Below are positions 10,685 to 22,712 of a stretch of 64,000 nt of DNA, piece by piece; the first letter of the stretch is position 1, and every line of letters begins with the position of its first letter. Position numbers and translations under genes: made by a program. The notes beneath the pieces are model-generated. The model did not search any database, had not been told where the DNA came from, and saw nothing but the letters and a program-made list of their open reading frames with translations. Source of the stretch: Kappaphycus alvarezii (Eukaryota; Rhodophyta; Florideophyceae; Gigartinales; Solieriaceae); assembly GCA_002205965.3 (NCBI GenBank), contig NADL03000012.1:186001-250000 (forward strand). Reading direction: 5' to 3'.

Positions 10685-13600
10685 AGTCATTGAAGAACCA
10701 TTAGACAACCTTGTGTTAGACAAAGAAACTCGGGAGTTATCATTGAATCAAACAAAAAGGTCCATTGTGTCCACCATCAGGTCGAATGCAACGTTCATTG
10801 AAACATTCTCCCCTGCATTCGAGAGAAATCACAAGGGCCTTCTCATTGTCAAGGGTACAATTGCTGGTGGACCAGCAAAAATCCTCATAGACCCTGGTGG
10901 TGAGATCAACTTCTTGAGTGAATCGTTTTGCAAGAAACATCAAATAAAGACCCAAGATTCTAGAGAGCTTGCTGAAATGGCCAACGGTGCGGACCAAATA
11001 CTTCAAGAATTGGTAAATTCTGTCAGTGTATATATTAACGCCCTATACTGAACCCCTGTACTTTGCCGTAAGCCCATTGAAGCGTTTATGATGCAATTCT
11101 TGGGAAAGAATGGTGCGCCTCGCATGGGGCAAAAATCAATTGTTTTAATAATGAGGTGAAAATCGAACATAAGGGAAATTCATTCATATTTATTGCTGAT
11201 GATGCCGTAGTGAGTCCTTTTGTATCTTTCAATACCATAGTTAGTGATTTCGATGAGAAAAAAGAGTTATTTGCAGTTTTACTTAGACCGTTACATTCTA
11301 GTGAAACAAGAGCACCAGTATACCCTCGAGACATACAGAAGGTTTTGGAAACATTTGCTGACGTTTTCCAGAGAAACTCCCAAGAGGTTTGCCACCGAGA
11401 AGGAAACAAGACTTTGAAATAGAATTAAAGGAAGGAGCAGAACCACAAAAGAAAGGTCTCTATAGACTTTCTGACAAAGAAATGTCAGAACTCCGAAAAC
11501 AGTTGGACGAACTACTAGAAGCTGAGTTTATAAGACCTAGTAAGAGCCCTGGGGAGCTCCTATTCTATTCGTGAGCAAGAAGGATGATAGTCTACGGATG
11601 TGTGTCGATTACAGAGCCTTAAACCGGCTTACTGTAAAAAACAGCTATCCCTTACCACGAATTGACGACATTTTCGACCAGCTTAAAGGAGCAAAGTTCT
11701 TCAGCAAAATTGATCTTAGATCTGGGTATCACCAGATTAGACTACACGAAGATTCGATTCCATTTACCGCCTTCAGAACACGATACGGGCACTTTGAATT
11801 TCTTGTTCTGCCGTTTGGACTCACTAATGCCCAGCAACTTTCATGAACCTAATGAATGACATTTTCAAGGATCAGCTCGACTTATTTGTGATCGTCTATC
11901 TGGATGATATCCTCATCTACAGTAAGACATGGAAGGATCACTTGGATCATATTCGAACTGTACTCGAAATCCTCAGAAAAGAAAAATTGTTTGGCAAATT
12001 ATCTAAATGTGTCTTCGGAGTTACAGAAGTCGAGTACCTAGGACACATCATTTCTCAAAGTGGTATTTCTGTTGATCCAAACAAGATAAGTGCAGTCATG
12101 GAATGGCCGATACCAAAGAATAAGCAACAAGTACAGTCTTTTCTTGGTTTTGTCAATTATTACCGGAGATTCATAAAAGGCTGTTCAATTCTTGCAAAAC
12201 CCTCACAGAATTGACGAAAAACGTGAATTTCCAATGGAGCCACACTCAAGATGATGCCTTCAAAGTACTCAAGCAAACACTTTGTAGCGCACCGGTTCTC
12301 AGAAATTTCGACGCCACACTGCCTATCTACGTAACCACAGATGCATCACAGTATGCAATTGGTGCAGTGCTGGAACAGGAAGAATTAGGTTCTAAAAGGC
12401 CGGTCGCGTTTGCATCCAGGACTCTTAATGATGCGGAACAAAACTATGCGGCCCATGAAAGGGAACTTTTGGCCATTGTAGATTCCCTCAAGTGGTGGAG
12501 ATCATACCTTTATGGTAATTCATTCACCATTCACTCGGACCACTATCCCCTAAGATACCTAGAAACCCAAGAAAACTTGTCCCGAGACAAGTGAGATGGC
12601 TGGAAAGATTAGTTAATTTCGACTTCAAGATAATACCCATCTCAGGAAAATCAAATGTAGTGGCGGACGCACTATCGAGGCAACCACAAGATGTGCCGTC
12701 ACCTTATCAACGAAACAATTCATTACTTCAAGAAGTTATTACCAAGACATCCTCAGAATCCAATAACATTTCGACCATATCATTCACAAACACTGAGTTA
12801 GTGGGGTTGGTAGAAGATTATGGTAGGGATGAGAACCTCAGAACCCATTACCAAGATCCTAAGCTCCCTTTGAGCGTCGAGGGATGCTTCTACTTAAAAA
12901 CAAGAAGATCTGTGTACCAGAAGGAAATTTCAGAGTCAAGCTCCTGCATGACTATCATTGCACTCCCAACACGGGACACCTAGGAATAAGCAAAACTATC
13001 AACAGAATATCACCAAAGTTTTATTGGAAAAATTTAAGATCGGATGTAATCCGATACTACGTTCCTGCCAATGCCAGAGAACCAAAGCAACCAATCAGAA
13101 ACCCGCAGGTCTTTTACAACCACTAGAACCACCGAAAACCAAATGGACCCACATAACCATGGATTTCATCACACCTCTCCCAAAGTCGAGAAATGGAAAC
13201 AACGGCGTGTTAACAGTCGTTGACAGACTTTCTAAGATGATCAGAATAATACCAACGAAACCAAACACAGATGCTCCTGAAACAGCACTGCTGTTCAAGA
13301 ATCACGTATACCGAAATCATGGATTACCAGAGAATATCATATGTGACCGAGATCCCATCTTCATGAGCAAGTTTTGGACAAAACTTTTTGCTCTACTAGG
13401 AACAAAGATATCCCCCTCCTCTGCATACCACCCACAAACTGATGGACAATCGGAGATAATGAACAGGAAAATAGAGGAAATGATCCGTGCTTTCGTTAGC
13501 TTCGACAAATCAGATTGGGATAATTTCCTGGTAGACTTTGAAGTTGCTTACAACTCCTCTGTGAATGTCACCACAACTTTCTCACCATTTTTCCTCAATT

Positions 13601-14180
13601 ACGGAATTCAACCACGAACAGTACCTTAGATGTTTTAGCGTCAGACAATCCAGCGGCAGCAGGTTTTCTAAAACATATGCAAGAAGCATTAAGGAAAGCC
13701 CAGAATCAGATCCGAAAATCCAATGAGTCCACCGCAAAATATGTAAACAAGAAAAGAAGGCCGTCTACGTTCAAGATTGGTGATAAGGTTTGGCTATCAA
13801 CAAAGAACTTATCACTTGAAGATGCGGCTGGATCACGCAAACTGAACCCAAAGTATTGTGGTCCCTTTGAAATAACAGAGGACATTAACGGTGTAACTTA
13901 CCGTCTGCAGTTATCTCAACCGATGATCGACAGAGGAATACATAATGCGTTCCACGCTAGCCTCTTGAAACCGTTCTTTGAAGATGAATTCAACCGACAA
14001 ATTCCACCACCGCCACCACTCCAATTTCAAGATGGACATGAGGAATACGAAGTTGAGTCTATACTCGCTCATAAAAAGAACGTGGAAAAAATAAATTCCT
14101 TGTCAAATGGAAAGGGTACGGAGATCATGAGAACTCGTGGCTTCCCGAATCATACCTCAAGAATTCACAAGAACTTTTGA
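10644..14180 (+). pseudogene. chromovirus pol: protease, RT, RNase H, integrase, chromodomain remnant
   Basis: The protease block reads ILIDPGGEINF near 10880, with Pro where D-S/T-G is usual. The RT has [15 protein letters not shown] and the catalytic YLDD near 11900. RNase H has VTTDASQYAIGAVL and HERELLAI. The integrase has a His/Cys region (HCTPNTGHLG) and the core Asp in ITMDFITPL, Asp in CDRDPIF and Glu in QTDGQSEIMNRKIEE. A C-terminal YEVESILAHKK opens a chromodomain that goes out of frame. At least six frame breaks lie between 11050 and 14150. The parallel copy at 14740-16002 keeps the chromodomain in frame, which shows what this one lost. Confidence 0.9.
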
Positions 14181-14237
14181 ATAAGTACAAGCAGAACCTC
14201 AAGAATCGGGGCGATTCTTCTCTGTAAGGGGGAGTGA

Positions 14238-14739
14238 TGTTGTATTTCACTTCACAGACCTTACACTGCATATACTGTACTGTAGATTCAAACCACTGGT
14301 AACCTTGCAGCCAGGGCTACTAGGCACTTTGCTGTCATTACACTTTCCTTACAGTTCTGAACACAGCGTTTGACCCCATTGGTACACTTGGAATAGTTAC
14401 GGGCGAGTTGCACACTGGGATATTACATCATTGCTTTACCAATCAAAAGTCGCCTTGCTATCCCATGCCACCTGGACCAATGTACTTCTTACATCTTGTC
14501 AGAGTATGTCACTCTTGCCGACTACAATTCTGAAAGCGCTACTTACGATACCGTCAGGGCTGTTTTACGGGAATACCTTTGAATTCGCTACTGTTAGACT
14601 GCATTTTCCTTTAGTTTGTAGCTATCTTCAGTTCTATATAAACCCTGGTTTGGAGCGGCCGGCTTTACCCAGCCAGCCTCAACCAAAGTTTCAACCACAG
14701 TTCTACCTTGATCTGCTCGTGTGCGCTTAACACCCCACA
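14238..14739 (+). repeat. chromovirus LTR 2 (middle LTR)
   Basis: It starts TGTTGTATTTCAC after the purine-rich aagggggag and ends CCCCACA. It lacks the gctttacaagaattcac insert of LTRs 1 and 3 and has its own variants (ccttgcagcc, attctgaaag). A clean TATA box, tctatataaac, lies at 14632-14642. Immediately after its CA end the integrase region of another copy begins, with no PBS. Confidence 0.85.
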
Positions 14740-16002
14740 CCTAACACGGGACACCTAGGAATAAGCAAAAATATCAACAGAATATCACCAAAGTTTTATT
14801 GGAAAAATTTAAGATCTGATGTAATCCGATACGTACGTTCCTGCTAATGACAGAGAACACAGCAACCAATCAGAAGCACGCAGGTCTTTTACAACTACTA
14901 GAACCACCGAAACCAAGTGGACCAACATAACCATGGATTTCATCACACCTCTCCCAAAGTCGAGAAGTGGAAACAACGGCGTGTTAACAGTCGTTTACCA
15001 TGCTTTCTAAGATGATCAGAATAATACCAACGAAACCAAACACAGATGCTCTGAAACAGCACTGCTGTTCAAGAATCACGTATACCGAAATCATGGATTA
15101 CTACAAATATCATTTGTGACCAAGATTCCATCTTCATGAGCAATTTATGGACAAAACTTTTTGCTCTACTAGGAACAAAGATATCCCTCCTCTGCATACC
15201 ACCCACAAACTGATGGACAATCGGAGATAATGAACAGAAAAATAGAGGAAATGATCCGTGCTTTCGTTAGCTCGACAAATCAGATTGGGATAATTCCTGG
15301 TAGACTTTGAAGTTGCTTACAACTCCTCTGTGAATGTCACCACAACTTTCTCACCATTTTTCCGCAATTATGGAATTCAACCACGAACAGTACCTTTAGA
15401 TGTTTTAGCGTCAGACAATCCAGCGGCAGCAGGTTTCCTAAAACATATGCAAGAAGCATTAAGGAAAGCCAGAATCACATCCGAAAATCCAATGAGTCCA
15501 CCGCAAAATATGTAAACAAGAAAAGAAGGTCGTCTACGTTCAAGATTGGTGATAAGGTTTGGCTATCAACAAAGAATTATCACTTGAAGATGCGGCTGGA
15601 TTACGCAAACTGAACCCAAAGTATTGTAGTCCCTTTGAAATAACAGAGGATATTAACGGTGACGTACCGTCTGCAGTTATCTCAACCGATGATGACAGAG
15701 AAATACATAATGTGTTCCACGCTAGCCTCTTGAAACCGTTCTTTGAAGATGAATTCAACGACAAATTCCACCTCCGCACCTCTCCAATTTCAAGATGGAC
15801 ATGAGGAATACGAAGTTGAATCTGTACTCGCTCATAAGAAAGAACGTGGAAAAAATAAATTCTTTATCAAATGGAAAGGGTACGGAGATCATGAGAACTC
15901 GTGGCTTCCCGAATCATACCTCAAGAATTCACAAGAACTTTTGAATAAGAACAAGCAGAACCTCAAGAATCGAGGCGATTTCTTCTCTGTGGGGGGGAGT
16001 GA
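14740..16002 (+). pseudogene. partial second chromovirus copy: integrase to chromodomain
   Basis: The segment is homologous to 12963-14237. It starts at the integrase zinc region (acacgggacacc), directly abutting LTR 2. Many one-base deletions break the integrase core. The tail is better kept than in the first copy: the frame 15743-16021 reads HEEYEVESVLAHKKERGK, then FIKWKGYGDHENSWLP, a complete chromodomain core with its aromatic residues. A run of seven G followed by agtga (polypurine tract) precedes LTR 3. Confidence 0.9.
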
Positions 16003-16523
16003 TGTTGCATTTCACTTATAGACCTTACAGCTTTACAAGAATTCACTGCATCTACTGTACTGTAGATTCAAACCACTGGTAACCATACAACCAGAGCTAC
16101 TAGATACTTTGCTGTCATTACAATTTCCTTACAGTTCTGATCACAGCGTTTGACCCTATTGGTACACTTGGAATAGTTACAGGCGAGTTTGCACATGGAT
16201 ATTATATCATTGCTTTACAATCAACAGTTGTCTTGCTATCCCATGGCATCTGGACCAATGTACTTCTAACATCTTGTCAGAGTATGTCACTCGTGCCGAC
16301 TACAATTATGAAAGCGCTACTTACAATACCGTCAGGGCTGTTTTACGGGAAACCTTTGAATTCGATACTGATAGACTGCATTTTACTTTTGTATGTATCT
16401 ATCTTCAGTTCATATAAACCTGGTTTGGAGCGGCCGACTTAACCCAGGCAGCCTCAACCAAAGTTTCAACCACAGTTCTACTTACATCTAAGGCATCTGC
16501 TCGTGTGCGCTCAACATTCCACA
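16003..16523 (+). repeat. chromovirus LTR 3 (3' LTR)
   Basis: It starts TGTTGCATTTCAC and ends ATTCCACA. It matches LTR 1 better than LTR 2 in indels and single variants, and carries a short extra stretch (acatctaaggc) near the end. Confidence 0.85.
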
Positions 16524-17290
16524 CTACCCGTCCGCCAAACGTGCGAGTCCTTGACATTATCTTTGCAGTGCCACCCACTGCTTTCCAATGAGTTCCACTC
16601 TACAGTCTGTTTATGTTGCTTGCCTCGTGGATCAGTCTACTGTATGTAACTGTACATAAACGTGGAGTCTTTACACTCGGGTTGAACTTCAATAGGTGGA
16701 AAGAAACTTTCCAGAATCACTCTGCGTCCAGACTCTATATCCAGACTGAGACTTAATCTCATCCAATCAAGACAATTGCACGCCTAGTTAGTTTTATTCG
16801 TTTTCCTACTTTTCCATTATTATTATTGAGGATATTAATCACTACTCAGTCTACCTACCCTACCACCATCGCACAGTAAAATGAATCTTATACTTTGGTA
16901 CTACTATACCTACCCTCGTACGCCTCGTTTTCGAAACTTAGCTTGTTGTAACAGATATTTTCCTTGCTTGCTACTTCCTATCTTACCTCGGATACCCGCG
17001 AACGCGCAGTACTACAACTTTCCCCCTTAAGCCTACCATCTTACCCTTCCTTTGTCGATTAACCAAACCGATCCGAAAATCAGTCCCGAACGCATAGTTT
17101 CAATCCTTCGCACTAATATCCGCGTGAAAATATTGTATCTCAATCTTTTCTAGCGGTCCATTCGGAGCTTGCGATCCATTGAAGGATAAAGCTCAGGAAC
17201 AGACCCACTTGCCGCGTTCTTAGCTATCCTTCTAGGCTAACAGAATCATCGCTGGGGTAATCGTAGACTCTTTCTGGACAACATCATACT
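16524..17290. other. intergenic, no gene recognised
   Basis: Only short frames occur. I see no motif, tandem repeat or RNA signal. The stretch separates the chromovirus from the transposase relics. Confidence 0.6.
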
Positions 17291-17299
17291 CTTCTTCCG

Positions 17300-17850
17300 A
17301 ATTAGTGCGAAAATATTAAATGAGGCTTCAAAACGAGACATTGACATCCAAAAATGTTCTGACATTGAAATTGCGCGGGAAAAGCCCCAATCTCGGTCAT
17401 AATCTTAATAAAGGCTTCCTTTTCGTAACCCCTGTCTGCTCTAATAATAAAAGTACTCAACGACTCCTCACTTCGTCCGTACAGAAAATTTTCAAAGAGA
17501 TTCCTCAGAATCAGCTTGAGCCTCACCTCTTCTTCTGTCGTACCGCAGTGCCAAAATTACCCTGAACAAAGCATCCTCCACTGCACCAACCAAGTGGCCT
17601 TCCTTGTCTGCTTTTATGTTAGTCAGCATCTTCACATCGTTGTTCCGAAGAGGCCTCCGTCTATGTTTACTATCAGATACGACGGTGCGAAGAATATATT
17701 CCCGGTTTCTCTGAAAGCGATTGCTTCGAACTCTGTCAGTTGGAAGGTTTGATCACATTGTGCAGACCAAGTTTGCTGCCCATCGCTCCCTCTTCCAGTA
17801 AGTAGATACGCCAATATGCTCGAAGGTAGCTGCCTGACGCGAAACAAAGA
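17300..17850 (-). pseudogene. DDE-type transposase relic (family not settled)
   Basis: Read on the minus strand, fragments in shifting frames give NIDGGLFGT, then KADKEGH, VEDALFRVILALRY, and finally IIRADRGYEKEAFIKIM. A DG motif and a later ADRGY motif look like the first two acidic positions of a DDE nuclease. I cannot name the superfamily. Each frame is under 80 codons and a frame change occurs near 17520. It may or may not belong with the upstream relic at 18710-18934. Confidence 0.4.
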
Positions 17851-18709
17851 TTACATAATCGGAACTGAAACCCCATCTGTGGTAGAAGAGAGACTCTGCA
17901 ACATGAGGATACGTGCATTATATTGCAAATAATAGCTGAGAAATGTCGCAAAGCCTAAAATGTTCATTCAGCCAATCTAACAGCTGCTGCAGAACTCCGT
18001 TCACTACTATAATAACGAGCCCAAACCTCCTCTGAGAAAATTAATTTCAATTTCATGTCCATCAAAGCAGCTTTACGCAGTAGTCGAGCTCGGTGTTGGA
18101 ACACATTTTCAAAGACCTCTTCTTCCATCATGACGCTGTTGCAATTTGTAAGACTTATTGTCCAAAATTGACTTTCATCATTCTCAGAACGAGTTGTACT
18201 CGATCTCTCTCGCCCACTATCACGTCCACGCTATCTAAAAACGCCTTTTCTCCCCGCTAGGGCGACAAATATTTACTATTCCTTTGTCTCATCTTCCTCT
18301 TACCCTCTGCGGTAAATTCTTCTCAAACATTCCTCCAAACCATTTTCATTGAGGATAGCTACACCAAATGGCGGTGAAACTCGCTGATTAGCACTATAAT
18401 TGGTAGCTGTGCTGCTCTTTGAACGCGCAACAGGGCAAGATTGGAACCAGAAGGCTATTGGAACGCGTTATGCCGAGGGAATGACATGTGTCTCAGCATT
18501 AGTTCTACTGCACTGTTGGTCAATATATAAGAGAGAGACTCAGTCAGTCCCAATTTCATGTATTTAAGAACTCTTGAACTACGACGAACGTGTCAAAACT
18601 CCCACAAGAGCTACGTCAATACGAAAACAGATGCCCCCTTGTAGACAGCGATAATGAAAAGACTCTAAATCGCCAGTTTTCGATGCCTTTGATGAATCCA
18701 CCGAGATTC

Positions 18710-18934
18710 CTAGTACATGTTTCGAGCGCTCTCCGCTCCTTTATCGGTGATCTCAACTCGAATGAATCTGCCAAATATGTCGCAGAACTCCATTATTGAG
18801 AAATCATGAGCCTTTTTGCATCCATCAGTGGTCTTCTCTTGTCTTTCGTTGTCACCTGGTCTCCATCGTCGATTCTTGTTGCCATCAACAAAGAACACGC
18901 AGATTGGGAAGCCAACTATTAAACCATGACACAA
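18710..18934 (-). pseudogene. PIF/Harbinger-like DDE_Tnp_4 nuclease fragment
   Basis: The minus-strand frame contains VDGNKNRRWRPGDNERQ, CKKAHDFSIMEFCDIFGRF and VEITDKGAES. This follows the DDE_Tnp_4 pattern: VDG with the first Asp, then RP, a basic K/H motif, a hydrophobic strand ending in an Asp, and a G-containing turn. The stop after ARNMY is bypassed in another frame. No terminal inverted repeats were identified. Confidence 0.5.
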
Positions 18935-20180
18935 TGACGCTTTTCTACTGTTGGCAACGAAACAAGGCCGGGAAAAGCTATGTCAGGGGGTTTGGAGATT
19001 GCTTACAGACAATGACGAAAGCAGTTCGAAACAATTCCTTTCGATACCCCATACCGTTTACCTATTCTTTTAACGCCCTCTCCTCCTTCGTTTGTTGCAC
19101 CCAGTACATCGAATTAAAAGAACATCAGCTCTCTAATGTTCAGGACCTTTTTCCTTGCAAGGGAATATTGTGTCCTATGGACGTCCAGTTTGACCTGTAG
19201 CGGTTCGACTAGCTCTTCTTCACACAACAAAAACAGTGCATCGAATATGTCTCGATTGATATGACAGATAGACTCAAATTAAGTTACATCCAGATCTATT
19301 TCACGAAACTCTTTTGTACTCGCTTGTGTTTCCCCTTCGCGCATAAACTGCCGTGGACAATCCGTCAATAATAAATCCACGTCCAAGAGTCGCAGTTTCA
19401 TTCTCAATGTGCTAGGATTCGTCGTTTTATTTTAGCATGTTCTGAACTATTGAGTTCAGGACAGCATTCCGCGCTAGATATCGCTGAGTCTCAGCTGTTT
19501 TCTGCATAGATTGTTGGAGGAAGTCCATGGCCATCAAAACGTCATCTTCGTTGAAGTCCATGATCAAAGGTAGCACTGCTGGCGGAGTGAGGTTGGCAGG
19601 TTGACATCAACAATGAATGTTCAGGTAATTACAGTTTCGCTAATGTAAAGTAAACAATTATCCTCATATTTAACAAAACCCTGTTATATGACAAAAAAGA
19701 ATACCCCAGAATCGTGTGGTTTGTAAAGTAACGTAACTTTGCTTAATTAAAAAGGTCTAATATCGGTCATCTCAGATATATATCTACTCAGTATCTGAAC
19801 TGGAGATCTACTGAATCACCGAAGATTGCGCACATACGAACCACCTGACCTCAAAGAAAGAAAGAAGTTTAATGCATTCAGTATCTACTGAGGACTGCGC
19901 ACGTCCTAACTGCGCACGTCCTAACTATACGGATAAGATCTAACCGGATGTACCTCGTCGTCCATGCGCATCGGGGCTCGGGACAGGATAGCTTGAGCAA
20001 TGAATGACCAGAGGGTGCAACTCAGTCGCTGGTAGATACAACGGCGGATAACGCAAGTGTCGAGTGACACTTGGACGCGATCCGCGGAACTAACTCCTCG
20101 ATAAATGCAATTGTACCAGGGGAAGGGGCAGCTTGATCCTCTGCCTTCACGTATCCCACATAACGCATTAGCCGCGTGGA

Positions 20181-20240
20181 TATAACCGACCACATCTTCC
20201 ATGCATTAAAATAACCCAAAAATTCCCCCTTCTTTAAACC
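20181..20240. repeat. dispersed repeat, copy 1
   Basis: The block around catcttccat...aaaataacc...aattcccc is repeated, with scattered differences, at 61096-61153. Similarity begins at the preceding ata-aaccga and fades after the C-run. Confidence 0.6.
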
Positions 20241-20291
20241 GTCTATTTTCACTGTACTGTCTGTACTGTACAGTATTGCACTACAGTACCG

Positions 20292-20322
20292 TTTAGTGCA
20301 TCTTACGGTAAGATGCACTAAA
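20292..20322. promoter_or_regulatory. perfect inverted repeat upstream of the NMNAT gene
   Basis: TTTAGTGCATCTTA and its exact reverse complement are separated by CGG: a 14-bp stem with a 3-base loop. It lies about 165 bases upstream of the proposed NMNAT ATG. A function as cruciform, operator-like site or RNA hairpin is unknown. Confidence 0.8.
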
Positions 20323-20487
20323 GTTGCTGTTTCACCGAAGCTGTGAGCGCCCTATGGTATCATCTCCGCTAAAAACTTGATCATGTTAAAAGGTTTTGTA
20401 TTCCCTATCAAACAATGTCACGCAGTTAACTCCAACACACATGTACTGTTCTGATTGATTTGCAATCTTCCTCGCAACTCAACCACA

Positions 20488-21472
20488 ATGCCTACAGAAA
20501 ATCAGTCCAACCTGCCAACGGATAACAGTCATCCACTTCCCGTGTCGCACCTCACCCGTGCCCCCATCTGTCTCATCCGCTCCAATACTTCTAGTGCTCG
20601 CCGGGTCTCTTTCCCCTATCACACACATGCATCTTCGTCTTCTTGGTAAGTTCCCAGAACAGAATTTATATCTGCGTGTCGCAATTACCTTGCCCCCTCA
20701 TCCCTCCTTGTGTCTCACATCTCGCTATCCCTGAAAACTTCATTCACAACCCTCTCGCTCATGTTGCACTTCTCGTCCCATCAGAACTCGCGCGTGACCA
20801 TTTTTCCCGTCTTGGTCGCCATGTTCTTGGCGGTTATATCTCTCCTGTCGCCGATGCCTACAATAAACCGGATCTTGTCTCAGCGCAACATCGTCTTGAA
20901 ATGGTCTCACTCGCACTGTCAGAGGTAAATTGGATAGGGCTTGATCGATGGGAGGCGGATCACGGTCGATTTGTGCGCACCTACGAAGTAATGAGAAGGC
21001 TGAGAGATTCGGCAAAATCATCTGGATTTGGGGATGTGGAGGTTTACCTGGTCGTGGGGGGGATATGCTGGAAAGCATGGGCGATGAGAACATCTGGCCA
21101 AAAGATAGTATAACGAAATTGTTTGAGGTGGGTTGTGTAGCGTGGGTCAGGAGAGAGGGCAGCGAGCTAGCAGTTTTGAGTAAAGGCGGGAGGTTGGAGA
21201 AGTGGGTTCAGAGATGTGTTGAAGTGGAGGGATGGGTGTGGCCGTTGAGTTCCACATTGGTGAGGTAAGTGGGGTGAACAGATGGACAACGCATTCGGCA
21301 TAAGAGAGTGGTAGAAGCGATTATTTCAGTACTGACTTGAAGGTGATTTGACTGTTGCTAATGTTTGCCGGTGTCGGTAGCTAGAAGCAGTGTTAGGAAA
21401 GGAGAAAGTATTATGTACATGACGCCGACCCCAGTTGTGAAGTATATTCAGAAACATCGACTGTTCTTGTAA
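20488..21472 (+). CDS. nicotinamide/nicotinate mononucleotide adenylyltransferase (NMNAT), two introns
   Basis: NMNAT joins ATP and NMN or NaMN to form NAD or its deamido precursor. Exon 1 ends with PILLVLAGSLSPITHMHLRLL, holding the G-S-x-x-P-x-x-x-x-H dinucleotide-binding motif. Exon 2 continues ELARDHF, HVLGGYISPVADAY and LVSAQHRLEM. After a frame break come GGDMLESMGDENIW and LSSTLVR, the equivalent of the family's (I/L)SST-x-(V/I)R motif. Exon 3 adds the C-terminal helix, TPTPVVKYIQKHRLFL, and stops at 21470. The splice sites restore the family sequence exactly. The G-run at 21056-21062 has seven G where eight are needed. The ATG at 20488 is one frame off the motif, so the N-terminus is uncertain. 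Both breaks could be read errors. Confidence 0.88.
20646..20784 (+). other. NMNAT intron 1
   Basis: The donor is g|GTAAGT and the acceptor ccatCAG|aac. Removing the 139 bases joins R-L-L to E-L-A-R-D in frame, matching the family. Confidence 0.85.
21265..21384 (+). other. NMNAT intron 2
   Basis: The donor is gag|GTAAGT and the acceptor gCTAG|aag. Removing the 120 bases joins SSTLV-R to the C-terminal helix in frame. Without splicing the protein would stop right after SSTLVR. Confidence 0.8.
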
Positions 21473-22712
21473 CATTTGCAAAAATGCCAAAAGATTTGAA
21501 AAGGACCACCGCAACAACAGTCTGGCAAGGTCACTGGTTTCGTTCTTTGATGACATGTGGAACAAAAGCTGAGTTGGGGAAGTGTAGTGTTACACTCAGG
21601 CGGGGTTAGGACATCACCGTGAGATGCCTGTCAGGTTTTCCAGAATCTCTGTTCCGTCTGATTCCTCGACTGGCGTTCAGAGACTTGTGTTGCGGTCCTA
21701 AGCATCCCACTTTTCATAGCCTTCCTCTTGGAACGCGTGGAATGTTACTGGGTACGGCGTTGCGAAAGCAAGTTTCTCTGCAATACAGTATCGTGGCTCC
21801 TCAGGTACTTCACATTGTGAGTCTTCCATCGATCCTTCCCAGATTAATACATGCGGTAGCAGACTTGGGACTCATGCTTAAGCAGGAAATATTACAAAAG
21901 CCTCCACGGCAGGTAAATCGGTTAATCAGCTGAGGGGATTTTGCGATTGTATTGGAACGAACTGTATGTTCGTGGGTCAAGGGTGACTTTTACAGGGTAG
22001 AAAAATCCAGTGCGGACATAGATCCCTAGTTTTGACGACCACTGCATGCCTTACATGAACTTCTGTTTTGACTGAAGCCATACGCTCCAGAAGAACATGC
22101 CGGGCTCCCGGTACGAGTGAGATTTGGAATGCATGCAAATGACTCTGTAGAAGGCCCACCGTCAGCTTCTCCCGCTTGCAGCCTGAGGAGATTTAAATAT
22201 CCAGAGTCGAAGTGAAGCATCCTAAGGAACTGGATGAATTTCAATGTTTAGCAAACCGTACTCGTGCGTTATGCCCTTATATCTACAAACAGAAAGAAAT
22301 ATACACAGCAATTACGGCGGTTGTCTAACTCGTGGAGAATAATTATTTGCGTTGCTTGCCGTTGATGACAGTCTTTGCTACTTATGGACACCATCGAAAC
22401 CTTCAACGATTGCATGTTTCAAGCATTGGTATGAAGATGCTGGCGAAAAGAACGTGGTACTTTTTGCAGCTTGTATCTCTATGGTAAGAGGAATCATGCC
22501 GACGCAAACGTCAAGAGGCATCTGCTGCTTCCTGTACATGGGCATCAGAAATTGGACTCGCCCAGAGCTGCATATGCAACTTTTCCCTCATAGCACTCTG
22601 ATTTCTGTGCTTCAAGAGCTGCACAGGCTCAACTTCTGTGTCTGAGAGAAAACTCTTGACAGTTAGAGTGGAAAGTTCGGCGCGTTCAAATCACTGCAAA
22701 TGACAAGTGAGC
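21473..22712. other. intergenic or unrecognised
   Basis: Frames of 60-105 codons occur on both strands (for example 21619-21933 and 22352-22645 on the plus strand) but none has a family motif, and several lack an ATG. The stretch lies between the convergent ends of the NMNAT and C2-domain genes. Confidence 0.5.

Larger units (their letters stand above)
7531..16523 (+). mobile_element. Ty3-type chromovirus cluster: one long element plus a partial copy, three LTRs
   Basis: The order is LTR 7531-8044, primer-binding site, 1.6-kb leader, gag, pol (protease, RT, RNase H, integrase), LTR 14238-14739, a second integrase-to-chromodomain segment 14740-16002, and LTR 16003-16523. The chromodomain after the integrase makes it a chromovirus. 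By eye the first and third LTRs share indels and variants that the middle LTR lacks, so the outer pair belongs together and the middle one came with another copy. No target-site duplication could be matched at the ends. Confidence 0.85.
19200..20440. other. intergenic; short repeats and a hairpin upstream of NMNAT
   Basis: No gene is recognised. It contains a 15-base unit (actgcgcacgtccta) twice in tandem near 19895, a dispersed repeat copy at 20181-20240, TACTGTAC-type palindromes near 20255-20280, and a perfect hairpin at 20292-20322. Confidence 0.6.
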
